From positions 2,046,001-2,110,000 of the forward strand of contig OZ241339.1 in NCBI GenBank assembly GCA_965200235.1: DNA of 64,000 bases. Reading direction: 5' to 3'. Below are positions 24,544 to 33,996 of the stretch, piece by piece. Below the pieces are notes generated by a model. That model had not been told where the DNA came from. It made no database searches and was given only the letters and a program-made list of their open reading frames with translations. This DNA comes from Azotimanducus chitobiosivorans (GTDB lineage: Bacteria; Pseudomonadota; Gammaproteobacteria; Pseudomonadales; Azotimanducaceae). The translations under genes and the position numbers were made by a program. The first letter of the stretch is position 1. Each line of letters opens with the position of its first letter.

Positions 24544-26861
24544 TGGCGATCAATAGACAAATGCGAATCTTCACTGGTTTGACCTTCGCTTTAGGCATGT
24601 CGTGCGTGGCGCTTGCCGAGGGTGACACGCCGTGGAGCGCCTACTGGAACGAATCGAGTGACTCCAATGCCCTCTGCCGAGGCAGCTATCTTATACCCGC
24701 GCCAGAAGCGGGCGGCGATGCGGTCTGGATGACGCTGTCCGGCACGGAGCTTGAGTACGAACCCGAAGAAGGCGCGGAAGTCTCCGGCGGCGTGCGCGTT
24801 CAGTTCGGCCCGCGAGTGTTCGAGGCCGACACGGCGAGCGCGCCGCAAGGCATGAATCCAATCCAGTTTGAAGGCAATGTGCGCTACTTCGAGCCAGGTG
24901 CCGCCATTTGGGGCGAGCGCGCGAGCTATGAGGCGCAAAGCGAAACGGTCACACTTGAATCGCTGCAGTTCCTGCTTGAAGATCGCGTCTTCTCGCCGCA
25001 GGTGACGAGCACCCTGCCCGCCATTCGCGGCGAAGCCAAGCGCATTGCGCTGTCCGAGGGTGAAGTCCTGATCGAAGACGCTTGGTTCACGCGCTGCGAA
25101 CCAAAGTCCGCGGGCTGGGAAGTGTCTTCAAAGAGCCTCGCAATGAGCAGCGAAGATGCGTTCGCTACTGTCACCAACGCGCGGCTCGCTGTGGCCGACC
25201 TACCGGTGCTGTTCGTGCCGTGGATGAAGTTTCCGATCACCTCGGAGCGGCAAACTGGATGGCTCTACCCGGACCTGCGCTACGAAGGCGAGCGCGGCGG
25301 CGTCGTGCGACTGCCGTTCTATTGGAATCTGGCGCCCAACCGCGATCTCGTGATCATGCCCGGCTTTGAAGGGCGGCGCGGCGGCAGCCTCGGACTTGAA
25401 TACCGCCACGCTACCAAGCGCACCAACAACCGTCTCATCGCCCATTATTTCCCGGACGACGAGGAGTTCGTTGACGATCACCCCGGCGAAGATGGCAGTC
25501 GCTACTTGGTGCGCGCACGGCACAGCGGTCGCTTCGGCAATATATTGACGAGCGCTAATCTCACGTTCCTGAGTGACCGCCGCATGCATCGCGAACGCTA
25601 CGAAGAGCTTGGCGTCTCCCATACGAGGTGGGGCGGGCCATCGGTGACCAACGAGGGCAGCATCGTCTATCAGCAACCCAACTGGCGACTTGGCGTTGAA
25701 ATGGAGAACTACCGCATCGACTGGAATCCGAATCCAGATGCCTACCGCACTGTGCCGAGAGTCTTCTTCGATGGTGAGAGGCGCTTCGGCGGCGGGCTGC
25801 TTGCGAGCTTCCACACGAGCTGGAGCCGATTCACCAACGACATCACCGAGCGTGAATTCGGCGAGGTGTCCCGCTGGAGCAACGACCTTCGCTTCGACCT
25901 GCCCATGCGTCGCGCCTGGGGCGGCGTGACGGCCAGTTTCGGCGGCGCGCATGTTGCCTTCGAGCTGCACGAAGAACGACCCGGCCAAACCACATGGACC
26001 GACGAAGACGATTCTGAACTGCAATCAGGCTTCTTCGAGCTCGACGGCAGCCTCAACTTCGAGCGGCGCGGCGAACACACCCGTGTGAGCTTGGAGCCGC
26101 GCGCGCTCTACACCTACCGTCGCAGCGACGAACTGCCGGGTGTGCCGCTGCTCGACTCTGTGATCAACGAATACTCGCTGACACAGCTCTTTTCGAGTCG
26201 CCGCTTCGCTGGCACAGATCGCTATGCGGATATCCACCAAGTCGCTGTCGGCGTGCGTTCGCGCATGTGGAACCAAGACACCGGCCGGCGCATCTTTGAA
26301 ATCGAAGCGGGTGTGATCCGATCATTGGAAGACGAAGGCAAGACCTATGCGCGGCTTGATTCGGAGGAAGACGTGACGCCGCTCGCCGTGCGTGCACGTT
26401 CCTGGCTGAGCGAGCAGGTGCGGGTGGAGAGTTCCCTTATCTGGCACCCGGACGGAGATCGCTGGTTCGAGCGCGGCTTCTGGGCGAGTTACCGGTCAGC
26501 AAATGCGCTGGTCTTGCGCATTGGGTATCGAATGCGGCGCTACAGCGAAGTGTTCGACCAAGGCGAGGTAGCCTTCAGCGTGCCAGTGTCCGAGCGACTG
26601 CGACTCTTCGGCTTGTATTCGCATGATTTCTCGCAAAGCGAACTCTTGACCGCCGTGTTTGGCGCCTCCTACACGCACTGCTGCTGGGCTGCGGACCTCG
26701 GCGTGCGCAGAATCCTGAGGCGGCCGAATAACGCCCTCGTCGAAGGCGCCTACCATAGTAACGCCGTGTATCTGAATGTCATATTTAGAGGATTCACCGG
26801 TGTCGGTGACAGCATCGCGCCGCTGCTTTCTCAAATAGGTGGCCAAAGAAATGGTTGGTGA
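24543..26861 (+). CDS. lptD: LPS-assembly protein LptD
   Basis: 772 residues from the ATG that overlaps the murU stop. A signal peptide ends near residue 26 (ALA-EG). An N-terminal OstA-like beta-jellyroll (about 55-190) is followed by a long outer-membrane barrel with alternating aromatic strands. Cysteines at about 45, 183 and the adjacent pair near 713-714 (THCCWAADLG) fit the disulfides known in LptD. It inserts lipopolysaccharide into the outer leaflet with LptE. It heads the lptD-surA-pdxA-rsmA-apaG-apaH cluster. SurA, encoded next, is its folding chaperone. Confidence 0.95.
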   Translation: MAINRQMRIFTGLTFALGMSCVALAEGDTPWSAYWNESSDSNALCRGSYLIPAPEAGGDAVWMTLSGTELEYEPEEGAEVSGGVRVQFGPRVFEADTASAPQGMNPIQFEGNVRYFEPGAAIWGERASYEAQSETVTLESLQFLLEDRVFSPQVTSTLPAIRGEAKRIALSEGEVLIEDAWFTRCEPKSAGWEVSSKSLAMSSEDAFATVTNARLAVADLPVLFVPWMKFPITSERQTGWLYPDLRYEGERGGVVRLPFYWNLAPNRDLVIMPGFEGRRGGSLGLEYRHATKRTNNRLIAHYFPDDEEFVDDHPGEDGSRYLVRARHSGRFGNILTSANLTFLSDRRMHRERYEELGVSHTRWGGPSVTNEGSIVYQQPNWRLGVEMENYRIDWNPNPDAYRTVPRVFFDGERRFGGGLLASFHTSWSRFTNDITEREFGEVSRWSNDLRFDLPMRRAWGGVTASFGGAHVAFELHEERPGQTTWTDEDDSELQSGFFELDGSLNFERRGEHTRVSLEPRALYTYRRSDELPGVPLLDSVINEYSLTQLFSSRRFAGTDRYADIHQVAVGVRSRMWNQDTGRRIFEIEAGVIRSLEDEGKTYARLDSEEDVTPLAVRARSWLSEQVRVESSLIWHPDGDRWFERGFWASYRSANALVLRIGYRMRRYSEVFDQGEVAFSVPVSERLRLFGLYSHDFSQSELLTAVFGASYTHCCWAADLGVRRILRRPNNALVEGAYHSNAVYLNVIFRGFTGVGDSIAPLLSQIGGQRNGW

Positions 26862-28155
26862 GCATTTGGCTCTCAAGCGTCTTGTCCGCGGCGTGATGAT
26901 TGCGGCCGCTTGTCTGGCGAGCTTTGCGCTCCGCGCTGAAATCAAGCTCCTTGATGGCATTGTCGCCGTCGTCGATGATGATGTGGTGCTCGCTTCCGAA
27001 CTCGATTACCGCGTGCGAGCCGTTCGCGATCAACTGATGGCGGGCGGCCAGCAAATGCCGCCTGCGGACATTCTCGTCAACCAGGTGCTTGAGCGGCTCA
27101 TCCTCGAGTCGATCCAGTTGCAGATGGGCGAACGCGCCGGGGTGCGCATCGATGACGAAACGCTAACGCGTGCGATCACCGGCATCGCCGAGCGCAACGG
27201 CATGACCATCGATAGCTTTATCGCGCAGGTCGAGTCGGAAGGGTTCCCGTATCCGAGGTTTCGCGAGGAAGTTCGCCGCGACATGGTCATCTCGCGTGTG
27301 CAAGGCGGACAGGTCAACAGGCGCATCAGCCTCACCGAGCAGGAAGTCGAATCATTCCTTGAGTCGCCGCTCGGTCAACGCGCATTGTCCGACGAATATC
27401 GCGTCGGTCATATTCTGCTCGAAATCGCCCGCGATGCGACGCCTGCGGCCAGGCGGGCCGCAGAGGAAGAGGCCGACGAGATTGTCGGCCTGCTGAGATC
27501 GGGCAGCGATTTTCGCGAACTTGCGATTGAGCGATCAGCGAGCGCCAGCGCACTTGAGGGCGGCGATATGGGCTGGCGCAAAGCAGGCGCTCTGCCGAGC
27601 CTGTTCGCTGAAGCGGCGGTTGCCTTGCAAGTCGGTGAGACCGCCGATGCAATACGCAGTGAAAGCGGGTTTCATATCATTCAACTCCTTGACAAGCGCG
27701 GAGTCGGCGTCGAGCTGGTCGAACAGGTCAACGTGCGTCACATCCTGATTCAGCCGTCCGAGATTCGCAGCGACGACCAGGCACGCGAGCTCATCGAAGA
27801 GATTCACGAACGCTTGATGTCAGGCGAGGCGTTTGCTGACCTCGCGCGCGTCTACTCGGATGACCCAGGCAGTGCGCTTGCCGGTGGCGAGCTTGGATGG
27901 GCCGAGCCGGACCTCTATGTGGAGAGCTTTCGCGATAAGACGCGCGAGGTCGAAATTGGCGAACTGAGCGAGCCGTTTCGCTCGACGCACGGTTGGCATG
28001 TGCTCGAAGTGCTCGAGCGCCGCGAACAGGACTTGAGCGAGGAAGCGAGGCGCAACACGGCGCTCAACATCCTACGAAACAGACGCTTTGAAGAGGAACT
28101 TCAGTCCTGGTATCAGGAGATACGCAACGAGGCGTATGTCGATATCCGCAATTGA
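26851..28155 (+). CDS. surA: Periplasmic chaperone / peptidyl-prolyl isomerase SurA
   Basis: About 434 residues from ATG 26851, which overlaps lptD by 11 bases; a GTG at 26839 is an alternative. It has a signal peptide (cleaved after ALRA), the SurA N-domain (VAVVDDDVVLASELD), and two parvulin domains starting near residues 181 (EYRVGHILLEI) and 293 (VNVRHILI), then a C-terminal helix. It assists outer-membrane protein folding, including LptD. The length and domain order are normal. Confidence 0.95.
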   Translation: MVGEHLALKRLVRGVMIAAACLASFALRAEIKLLDGIVAVVDDDVVLASELDYRVRAVRDQLMAGGQQMPPADILVNQVLERLILESIQLQMGERAGVRIDDETLTRAITGIAERNGMTIDSFIAQVESEGFPYPRFREEVRRDMVISRVQGGQVNRRISLTEQEVESFLESPLGQRALSDEYRVGHILLEIARDATPAARRAAEEEADEIVGLLRSGSDFRELAIERSASASALEGGDMGWRKAGALPSLFAEAAVALQVGETADAIRSESGFHIIQLLDKRGVGVELVEQVNVRHILIQPSEIRSDDQARELIEEIHERLMSGEAFADLARVYSDDPGSALAGGELGWAEPDLYVESFRDKTREVEIGELSEPFRSTHGWHVLEVLERREQDLSEEARRNTALNILRNRRFEEELQSWYQEIRNEAYVDIRN

Positions 28156-28164
28156 GCCTGCGGT

Positions 28165-29136
28165 TTGAGCTATATCGCAGTGACACCCGGGGAGCCCGCT
28201 GGCATCGGGCCGGACCTGCTTATCACGTTCGCACAATCGGCACGGCCTGCGCCCCTTGTCGCATTTGCAGATCCAACGCTCTTAATGGCGCGCGCCAAGC
28301 TACTCGGCCTTCGCCTTCACATTGACGAGCTTAGCGACCAAGCGCCAACCCAATCTGCCGGCACGCTGACCATCCGTCCGGTGCCGTTCGGCACCCCTAT
28401 CGAACCCGGAAACGCTCGCTCGGAGACTGCGAGCGCTGTTCTTCAATCGATTCGCCTCGCCGCCCGCGCTGCGCTTGACGGCGAAGCCTCGGCTTTAGTG
28501 ACGGGCCCCGTCCACAAGTCCGTCATCGCAGAATCGGGCATACCGTTTTCGGGCCACACGGAATTGCTCGCTGACCTCTGTCGAGTGCCACATGTGGCCA
28601 TGCTGCTCGTCTCCGGCGACCTCAGGCTCGCCTTGGCGACGCGCCATCTCGCGCTTCGCGATGTGCCGCAGGCGCTGACAGACACGCAACTCACGCAGAC
28701 GCTTCGCGTCCTCGATCAAGGGTTGCGCCAGTCATTCGCGCTCCGGAACCCAAGGATTCTTGTCGCCGGCTTGAATCCGCACGCAGGCGAAGACGGTCAT
28801 CTTGGTCGAGAAGAGATCGATGTCATCAGGCCAGTCATCGAACGGCTTCGAGATCAGGGCCTGTCCATTGAGGGGCCTTTTCCGGCGGACACCCTCTTCA
28901 CGCAAGCGATGCGCGCTCGCGCCGATGCGCTGCTCGCCATGTACCATGATCAAGGACTCGCGCCATTCAAGGCGCTTGCGTTCGGCGCATCGGTGAACGT
29001 CACGCTCGGCCTGCCGTTTGTGCGCACATCGGTCGATCACGGCACCGCGCTCGACCTTGCTGGCACAGGCAAGATCGATATCGGCAGCTTCAAAGCAGCG
29101 GTCGATCTTGCCTGCAAGCTCACTCACGATGGCTAG
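28165..29136 (+). CDS. pdxA: 4-hydroxythreonine-4-phosphate dehydrogenase
   Basis: 323 residues from a TTG start (the first in-frame start after surA, 9 bases away). It begins with the family phrase ITPGEPAGIGP-like (VTPGEPAGIGPDLL). The metal-binding histidines are present in SGHTELLAD (about residue 130), NPHAGEDG (about 205) and YHDQG (about 260). It performs an NAD-dependent oxidation in pyridoxal phosphate synthesis. It overlaps the rsmA start by 8 bases, so the operon continues. Confidence 0.95.
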   Translation: MSYIAVTPGEPAGIGPDLLITFAQSARPAPLVAFADPTLLMARAKLLGLRLHIDELSDQAPTQSAGTLTIRPVPFGTPIEPGNARSETASAVLQSIRLAARAALDGEASALVTGPVHKSVIAESGIPFSGHTELLADLCRVPHVAMLLVSGDLRLALATRHLALRDVPQALTDTQLTQTLRVLDQGLRQSFALRNPRILVAGLNPHAGEDGHLGREEIDVIRPVIERLRDQGLSIEGPFPADTLFTQAMRARADALLAMYHDQGLAPFKALAFGASVNVTLGLPFVRTSVDHGTALDLAGTGKIDIGSFKAAVDLACKLTHDG

Positions 29137-29935
29137 TAACCTGAGCCGCGGGAAGCCGCGCAAGCGATTCGGGCAGCACTTCCTGCGCGACCCATTCGCG
29201 CTCGAAGAAATCGCCGAATTCATTGCTGCGCAGCCCGGCGATGCGCTGCTAGAGATTGGTCCCGGACAAGGCGCGCTGACCGAACACTTGATCGCCACCT
29301 GCCCGACGATGCGCGCGATGGAGATCGATCGTGACCTCTGCCGCCATCTGCGAGCGAGGTTCCCGCAACTCGACCTCGTTGAAGGTGATGTGCTCACCCA
29401 CACATTCGAGCAACTGCTGATGGCGCGAGCAGACTGGCGCCTCGTGGGCAACCTGCCGTACAACATCTCAACCCCCTTGCTCGCGCGCGTCTGCGCGCTT
29501 GCCAGCCATGTCCGCGACGCTTGGTTCCTGCTGCAAACCGAGGTCGCGGACAGGCTCGTGGCCGAGCCCGGAACACGCGACTGGAGCCGCTTGAGCGTGA
29601 TGGTTCGGCTGCGGTTTCGTGCAGAGATTCGAATGACCGTGGACGCATCAAGTTTTCACCCGCCGCCAAAAGTGACATCGAGCCTCGTGCATCTCGTATC
29701 AAAGCCACGCGACCGGAGTATCATTTCACTGCCGACCTTTGAAGACATCTTGAAAGGCGCTTTCTCGCAAAGGCGCAAAACGCTTGCTAATGCCTTGCGA
29801 CAATTTTCTATCGATTGGAGGCAGACAACCGTGAATCCGCACAAGCGACCTGACCAAATCGGCGTTGACGCCTATATCGAGATCGCCAATCACATCGCAA
29901 GCCAATCAATAAAACATCCATCAAAACATCTATGA
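29129..29935 (+). CDS. rsmA: 16S rRNA dimethyladenosine transferase RsmA (KsgA)
   Basis: 268 residues from the ATG inside the pdxA end. It has RKRFGQHFLRD at the N-terminus, SAM-binding EIGPGQGALTE, and the catalytic NLPYNIS, all typical of KsgA/RsmA. It dimethylates two adjacent adenosines in helix 45 of 16S rRNA late in 30S assembly. Position between pdxA and apaG is the conserved order. Confidence 0.95.
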   Translation: MASNLSRGKPRKRFGQHFLRDPFALEEIAEFIAAQPGDALLEIGPGQGALTEHLIATCPTMRAMEIDRDLCRHLRARFPQLDLVEGDVLTHTFEQLLMARADWRLVGNLPYNISTPLLARVCALASHVRDAWFLLQTEVADRLVAEPGTRDWSRLSVMVRLRFRAEIRMTVDASSFHPPPKVTSSLVHLVSKPRDRSIISLPTFEDILKGAFSQRRKTLANALRQFSIDWRQTTVNPHKRPDQIGVDAYIEIANHIASQSIKHPSKHL

Positions 29936-29954
29936 GACTGGGAAACGTCAAGCC

Positions 29955-30338
29955 ATGAGAATGCTGGCTGCTTCAAGCATCGAAGTGACCACGAGCAGCG
30001 AGTTCGTCGCGGATAGTTCGAACGCGCTTGCTCAGCGCTATGTATTTGCTTATACCATCACCATCAGCAACAACGGCGGCGTCGCAGCCACTCTCTTGAA
30101 CCGCTCGTGGATTGTCAAAGACGGCTTGCATAATGAGCAGCACGTTGAGGGCGCTGGGGTCGTTGGCAAGCAGCCGCGCATCGAACCAGGCACCGCATTT
30201 ACCTACACAAGCAATGCCCTCTTGCCGACGTCAATCGGCAGCATGGAAGGTAGCTACGAATTCCAGCTCGACTCCGGCGCCATTTTCCGAGTGCCTATTC
30301 CGCGCTTCTCGCTGCACGACCCGGCGGCGATACACTGA
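29955..30338 (+). CDS. apaG: ApaG (CorD) protein
   Basis: 127 residues, a single beta-sandwich with the family phrases YTITISNNG, LLNRSWIVKDG, GKQPRIEPGTAFTYTS and GSMEGSYEF. The family is linked to magnesium/cobalt resistance and binds nucleotides, but its role is unsettled. It follows rsmA by 19 bases and precedes apaH, the standard order. Confidence 0.92.
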   Translation: MRMLAASSIEVTTSSEFVADSSNALAQRYVFAYTITISNNGGVAATLLNRSWIVKDGLHNEQHVEGAGVVGKQPRIEPGTAFTYTSNALLPTSIGSMEGSYEFQLDSGAIFRVPIPRFSLHDPAAIH

Positions 30339-30372
30339 GACGGCATTATCAGCTTGATGGAACACTAGCCTT

Positions 30373-31212
30373 ATGGCCACTTACGTCGTAGGCGATGTCC
30401 AAGGCTGCTCGGCCGAATTGCAGGACTTACTAGCACTGGTCGGCTTCTCCGCGGCCACAGACCAGCTCTGGCTGACGGGGGATCTCGTCAATCGCGGTGC
30501 GCAAAGCTTAGAGACGCTTCGCTTTGTGCGCTCGCTGGGCAGAAACGCTGTGAGCGTGCTTGGCAATCACGACATTCACCTGCTCGCGGTGTACTACGCC
30601 GAGCAGCCGAAAAACGAATCCGACACCTTTGATGCGCTGCTCTCGGCGCCCGACTGTGCCGAGCTGCTCGATTGGCTGCGCCGCCGCCCCTTGCTGCATC
30701 GCACTGGTACGGACTTGCTGGTACACGCAGGCATCCCGCACATGTGGTCGGTGACGCAAGCAGAAGGGTTCGCCCGCGAAGTAGAGTGCGCCCTTCAGGG
30801 CGAACATTTCCGCAATCTGCTGCGCGTTGTCTATGGCGACTGTCCGCGCCTTTGGCAAGGTCCCGGAACCCCGTCTGGCGGCCCGACCGGCGTGCCGAGG
30901 CTTCGCGCCATCATCAACTACCTCACCAGAATGCGCATCATCAATCAGGCGGGTCGCTGCGACTTCGACTTCAAGGGACCCGCAGCGACGCGTCCGAGCG
31001 GGTTCAAGCCGTGGTTCGACTTTCGGCCGCCAAGCGAGACGCGCATTCTCTTCGGCCATTGGGCCGCGCTACGCGCATGCACTGGCCGCCGTGACATCGA
31101 AGCGCTGGACGGCGGCTGCGCTTGGGGCGCGGAGCTCATCGCACTGCGCCTCGAAGACGGGCGGCGATTCTCTGTGCCGTCTCGACTGCGCCAACGGAAC
31201 ACCGCCGCATGA
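30373..31212 (+). CDS. apaH: Bis(5'-nucleosyl)-tetraphosphatase, symmetrical
   Basis: 279 residues with the metallophosphatase motifs GDVQG (residues 7-11), GDLVNRG and GNHDIH, and VHAGI further on. It hydrolyses Ap4A to two ADP. Its TGA overlaps the ATG of cca (ATGA), so cca is translated from the same message. Confidence 0.95.
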   Translation: MATYVVGDVQGCSAELQDLLALVGFSAATDQLWLTGDLVNRGAQSLETLRFVRSLGRNAVSVLGNHDIHLLAVYYAEQPKNESDTFDALLSAPDCAELLDWLRRRPLLHRTGTDLLVHAGIPHMWSVTQAEGFAREVECALQGEHFRNLLRVVYGDCPRLWQGPGTPSGGPTGVPRLRAIINYLTRMRIINQAGRCDFDFKGPAATRPSGFKPWFDFRPPSETRILFGHWAALRACTGRRDIEALDGGCAWGAELIALRLEDGRRFSVPSRLRQRNTAA

Positions 31213-32291
31213 AAACCTATCTCGTCGGCGGCGCGGTGCGCGACCAATTGCTTGGCCGCGAGGTGCGGGAGCGCGACCATGTGGTGGTGGGCGCGAGCGA
31301 GCAGGAGATGGTGAAGCGCGGCTTCACGCGCGTCGGACACGCCTTCCCGGTGTTCCTACACCCGGAGACCGGCGAAGAGCACGCCCTTGCGCGCAAAGAA
31401 TCGAAAGTCGCGCCGGGACACACAGGGTTCGAGTTTGACGCTTCAAAGGGCGTTGATCTTGTCACCGACTTGAAGCGCCGAGACCTTACCGTCAACGCCA
31501 TGGCGAAGGACGAAGACGGCAAGATCATCGACCCTTATGGCGGCAGAATTGACCTTGAGCGCCGCGTGTTGAGACATGTTTCCGATGCCTTTGTGGAAGA
31601 CCCCTTGCGCGTGCTGCGCGTAGCGCGATTCTCCGCTGAGCTGCGAGATTTTGGCTTCTCAGTCGCCGACGACACCCTCGCGCTGATGCGGGAGATTGCA
31701 GACGCTGGCGAGCTAGACCACTTGCCGAGCGAGCGCGTCTTCGGCGAACTTGCCAGAGTGCTCGAAACGCGCTGGCTTGATGTGTTCCTGAGCGTGCTTG
31801 ATCGCGCAGGCTGCCTTGCGCCCTGGTTCGTCGAGTGCCAGCAGTTCACGAGCGCGGACTACGCCAAACTCGGCACTTGGCAAAGAGATCTCCCGTCGGG
31901 CGTGGCGCGGTTTGCGGTGCTCGGCGCCCTGCTAGGCGAGGACGCTTGTCAAGCATTGGTGACGCGACTCGGGCAACCGAAGCAGCACAGCCGTGCTGTC
32001 GACCTCGTCGCTCGTCATGCCCAAACTGTTCGTCGCTGGCGAGCGGACGATGCTGAATCCATCTGCGATGCCTTGGTGGCATTCGCAAACCTCAAGCCAG
32101 TGCTAGTGCGCGACGAAATGCTACAGGTCATCGCCCGAGTCGCCGAGATCGACCAAGCGGTATTGAACGCACGCACCCAAGCGCTTGGGGCGCTGCGGCT
32201 GAGTGCACAAAGCAAGCCGACTCAGGGGCGCGAGTACGGCCGCCTGCTGCGCGCCGCACGCATCGAGCTCGTCAAGACATGGTTCGGTTGA
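31209..32291 (+). CDS. cca: CCA-adding tRNA nucleotidyltransferase, short form
   Basis: 360 residues, against about 410 for the E. coli enzyme. The head domain is clear: YLVGGAVRDQLLG, GFTRVGHAFPVFLHP, the RRDLTVNAMA motif, IDPYGG and EDPLRVLRVARF. It adds CCA to tRNA 3' ends. Two oddities stand out. The catalytic pair, DxD in E. coli (DRDWVV), reads ERDHVV here, with Glu for the first Asp. The C-terminal HD phosphohydrolase domain is missing, its place taken by a short helical stretch. Polymerase function is still likely because the rest of the core is intact. Confidence 0.88.
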   Translation: MKTYLVGGAVRDQLLGREVRERDHVVVGASEQEMVKRGFTRVGHAFPVFLHPETGEEHALARKESKVAPGHTGFEFDASKGVDLVTDLKRRDLTVNAMAKDEDGKIIDPYGGRIDLERRVLRHVSDAFVEDPLRVLRVARFSAELRDFGFSVADDTLALMREIADAGELDHLPSERVFGELARVLETRWLDVFLSVLDRAGCLAPWFVECQQFTSADYAKLGTWQRDLPSGVARFAVLGALLGEDACQALVTRLGQPKQHSRAVDLVARHAQTVRRWRADDAESICDALVAFANLKPVLVRDEMLQVIARVAEIDQAVLNARTQALGALRLSAQSKPTQGREYGRLLRAARIELVKTWFG

Positions 32292-32424
32292 CGCATATGG
32301 GCCTGCGCTTTCAATAGAATAGCCGCTCAATCAGCGCCGGCGAGCTGGTCTCCACCCCGTCGCCAATGCCAGCCATCGAGCGCCATGTGCGGGCGCTGGT
32401 GATGGTGTCCGCCCGGCAACTCCT

Positions 32425-33198
32425 CTACTTCTTGCGGTCGAGAAACGCCTCAATCAAGCGGCGATGCTCTTCAGACTGCGAGAGAGGCGTATTGCTAAGA
32501 CGTTCAATCTGCCTCGCGGTGGTTCGGTCAACATCTTCAATGGCATCAATGGCGACTTTGCCAGCGCCGAGCGCTTCCCGGGGCATTGCCAGCAGCTTCT
32601 GCGCAAACGCCGTGCAAGCCTGCTCGAACGCATCATCCGCATACACCTCGTGCACCAACCCAACCCGTAGGGCGCGTTCGGCACTAATCGTTTGACCGGC
32701 CATCACCAGCCATTTGGTTTCCGCCGAACCGACGAGTCTGGTCAGCCTGCTCATGCCGCCGCTGCCGGGCAGTACACCGATGCTCGTTTCCGGCAGACCG
32801 AACCGCACGCTTGCCGCCGCCAGACGAAAATCACAAGACAAGGCCATCTCCAAAGCGCCGCCAAGGCAGGGGCCTTGAATGGCGGAGACAATCGGCTTTT
32901 CAATCGCTTCGATCTCGTCAAACAGAAGGTGTATGTCGCGCCGATACCAGTTTCGAAAACTGACGCCGCTTGTCGTCTTCGGTGCCAGCCCTTCGCCCAA
33001 ATCGAGTCCGGCCGAATAATAGCGACCAGTCGCACGAAGCAGCAGAACACCAAGCGCATCATCGTCACGGAAACGGTCGACGGCCTGCGACAACGCCTTC
33101 AGCATGGCAAAAGTGATGGCATTGTATTTCTCAGGACGGTTGAACGTGATGACGAGAATGCCGTCCTTCGCGTCCTGCAGGAGAGCTGATTCACTCAT
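32425..33198 (-). CDS. Enoyl-CoA hydratase / isomerase family protein
   Basis: 257 residues from the ATG giving MSESALLQD; the open frame upstream is an SDR remnant in another frame. Crotonase-fold features include ITFNRPEKYNAIT, YYSAGLDLGE (oxyanion loop), IQGPCLGGALEMALSCDF and LPETSIGVLPGSGG, where the E/GSG loop carries the expected catalytic position. It probably acts in fatty-acid or related acyl-CoA oxidation; the substrate cannot be told. It is isolated from other beta-oxidation genes. Confidence 0.85.
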   Translation of the reverse strand: MSESALLQDAKDGILVITFNRPEKYNAITFAMLKALSQAVDRFRDDDALGVLLLRATGRYYSAGLDLGEGLAPKTTSGVSFRNWYRRDIHLLFDEIEAIEKPIVSAIQGPCLGGALEMALSCDFRLAAASVRFGLPETSIGVLPGSGGMSRLTRLVGSAETKWLVMAGQTISAERALRVGLVHEVYADDAFEQACTAFAQKLLAMPREALGAGKVAIDAIEDVDRTTARQIERLSNTPLSQSEEHRRLIEAFLDRKK

Positions 33199-33254
33199 GC
33201 GGTCTTTCGCTCGCTGGATGTGCCTGCAAGTCAGTATATATCGCGGACGGCAAG

Positions 33255-33524
33255 TCATATCTGCGCCCCGCCGTCCACCGCCAAGGTCTGGCCAGTGACG
33301 AAGGCCGCTTGCTGCGAGCATTTGCCGAGGCCAGCATCGAACCAGCCGGGTGCGACGCAATTGGCGCGGATGCCATGCTTGCCTGACTCCTTGGCGACAC
33401 CCCGCACAAGCATCTCGATCACGGCCTTCGGCGCAGCCGACATGATGTCCGCCTTTGGAACGCATTCCAACGCAGACATGATCACCCCTACAAGATTGCC
33501 GCCACCTTGTTTGAGGATCGGCAT
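33255..33524 (-). pseudogene. 3'-terminal remnant of a short-chain dehydrogenase gene
   Basis: Its 89 residues match the end of an SDR protein: KHGIRANCVAPGW and FVTGQTLAVDGGAQI are hallmark phrases. The Rossmann nucleotide-binding N-terminus and the YxxxK region are missing or altered (ADIMSAAPKAVIEM). A segment between CVAPGW and FVTGQ is also shorter than usual. It lies just upstream of, and in the same direction as, the enoyl-CoA hydratase gene, with which it was probably once co-transcribed. Confidence 0.65.
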
Positions 33525-33599
33525 GTCCGTGTGTTTTTCGCTGCGATAAGTTGTTTTCGTAAACTTATTGTGTCCGAATGTCTAGACGCCTGCACTGTC

Positions 33600-33947
33600 C
33601 TACTCAAGCAATTCGAGCACCCGCTCAGGCGGCCGCCCGACCACCGCGCGGCCGTCGTGCACAAATACCGGGCGCTCCATGAGAATCGGATGCGCGGCCA
33701 TGGCTTCAACCATCGCTTGATCAGTCACGCCATCTTCGCGAAGTGCGAGCTCCTTGAACGCGGCTTCGCCTCTGCGCATCAGTTCAAGCGGCTTCATACC
33801 GAGCAGATGCAGAAGTTCGCCGATTTCGTTTTCGTCGAGCGGCGTTTCGAGATAGCGCACCAGCTCGAATGCCACACCGCGTTCCTCAAGCAGCGCAAGC
33901 GCAGCGCACGACTTGGAGCAACGAGGATTGTGATACAGCACGACCAT
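33600..33947 (-). CDS. arsC: Glutaredoxin-type arsenate reductase (ArsC family)
   Basis: 115 residues from ATG 33947, with AGGAG 11 bases before it. It has the ArsC active-site phrase YHNPRCSKSCAAL (Cys near residue 11), LETPLDENEI, LHLLGMKPLELMR and RPVFVHDGRAVVGRPPERVLE. The fold is thioredoxin-like, with reduction of arsenate using glutathione/glutaredoxin. YfgD-like members of the same family have unknown substrates, and no other ars genes are here, so function in arsenic resistance is not assured. Confidence 0.88.
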   Translation of the reverse strand: MVVLYHNPRCSKSCAALALLEERGVAFELVRYLETPLDENEIGELLHLLGMKPLELMRRGEAAFKELALREDGVTDQAMVEAMAAHPILMERPVFVHDGRAVVGRPPERVLELLE

Positions 33948-33996
33948 GGACAAATTGACTCCTATAATGCGTGCGAGTGGCATTCATTATAGGTCG

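Noticed and set aside
25200..26024. Minus-strand frame of 274 codons opposite lptD
   Set aside because: Shadow of lptD; no motif and no signals.
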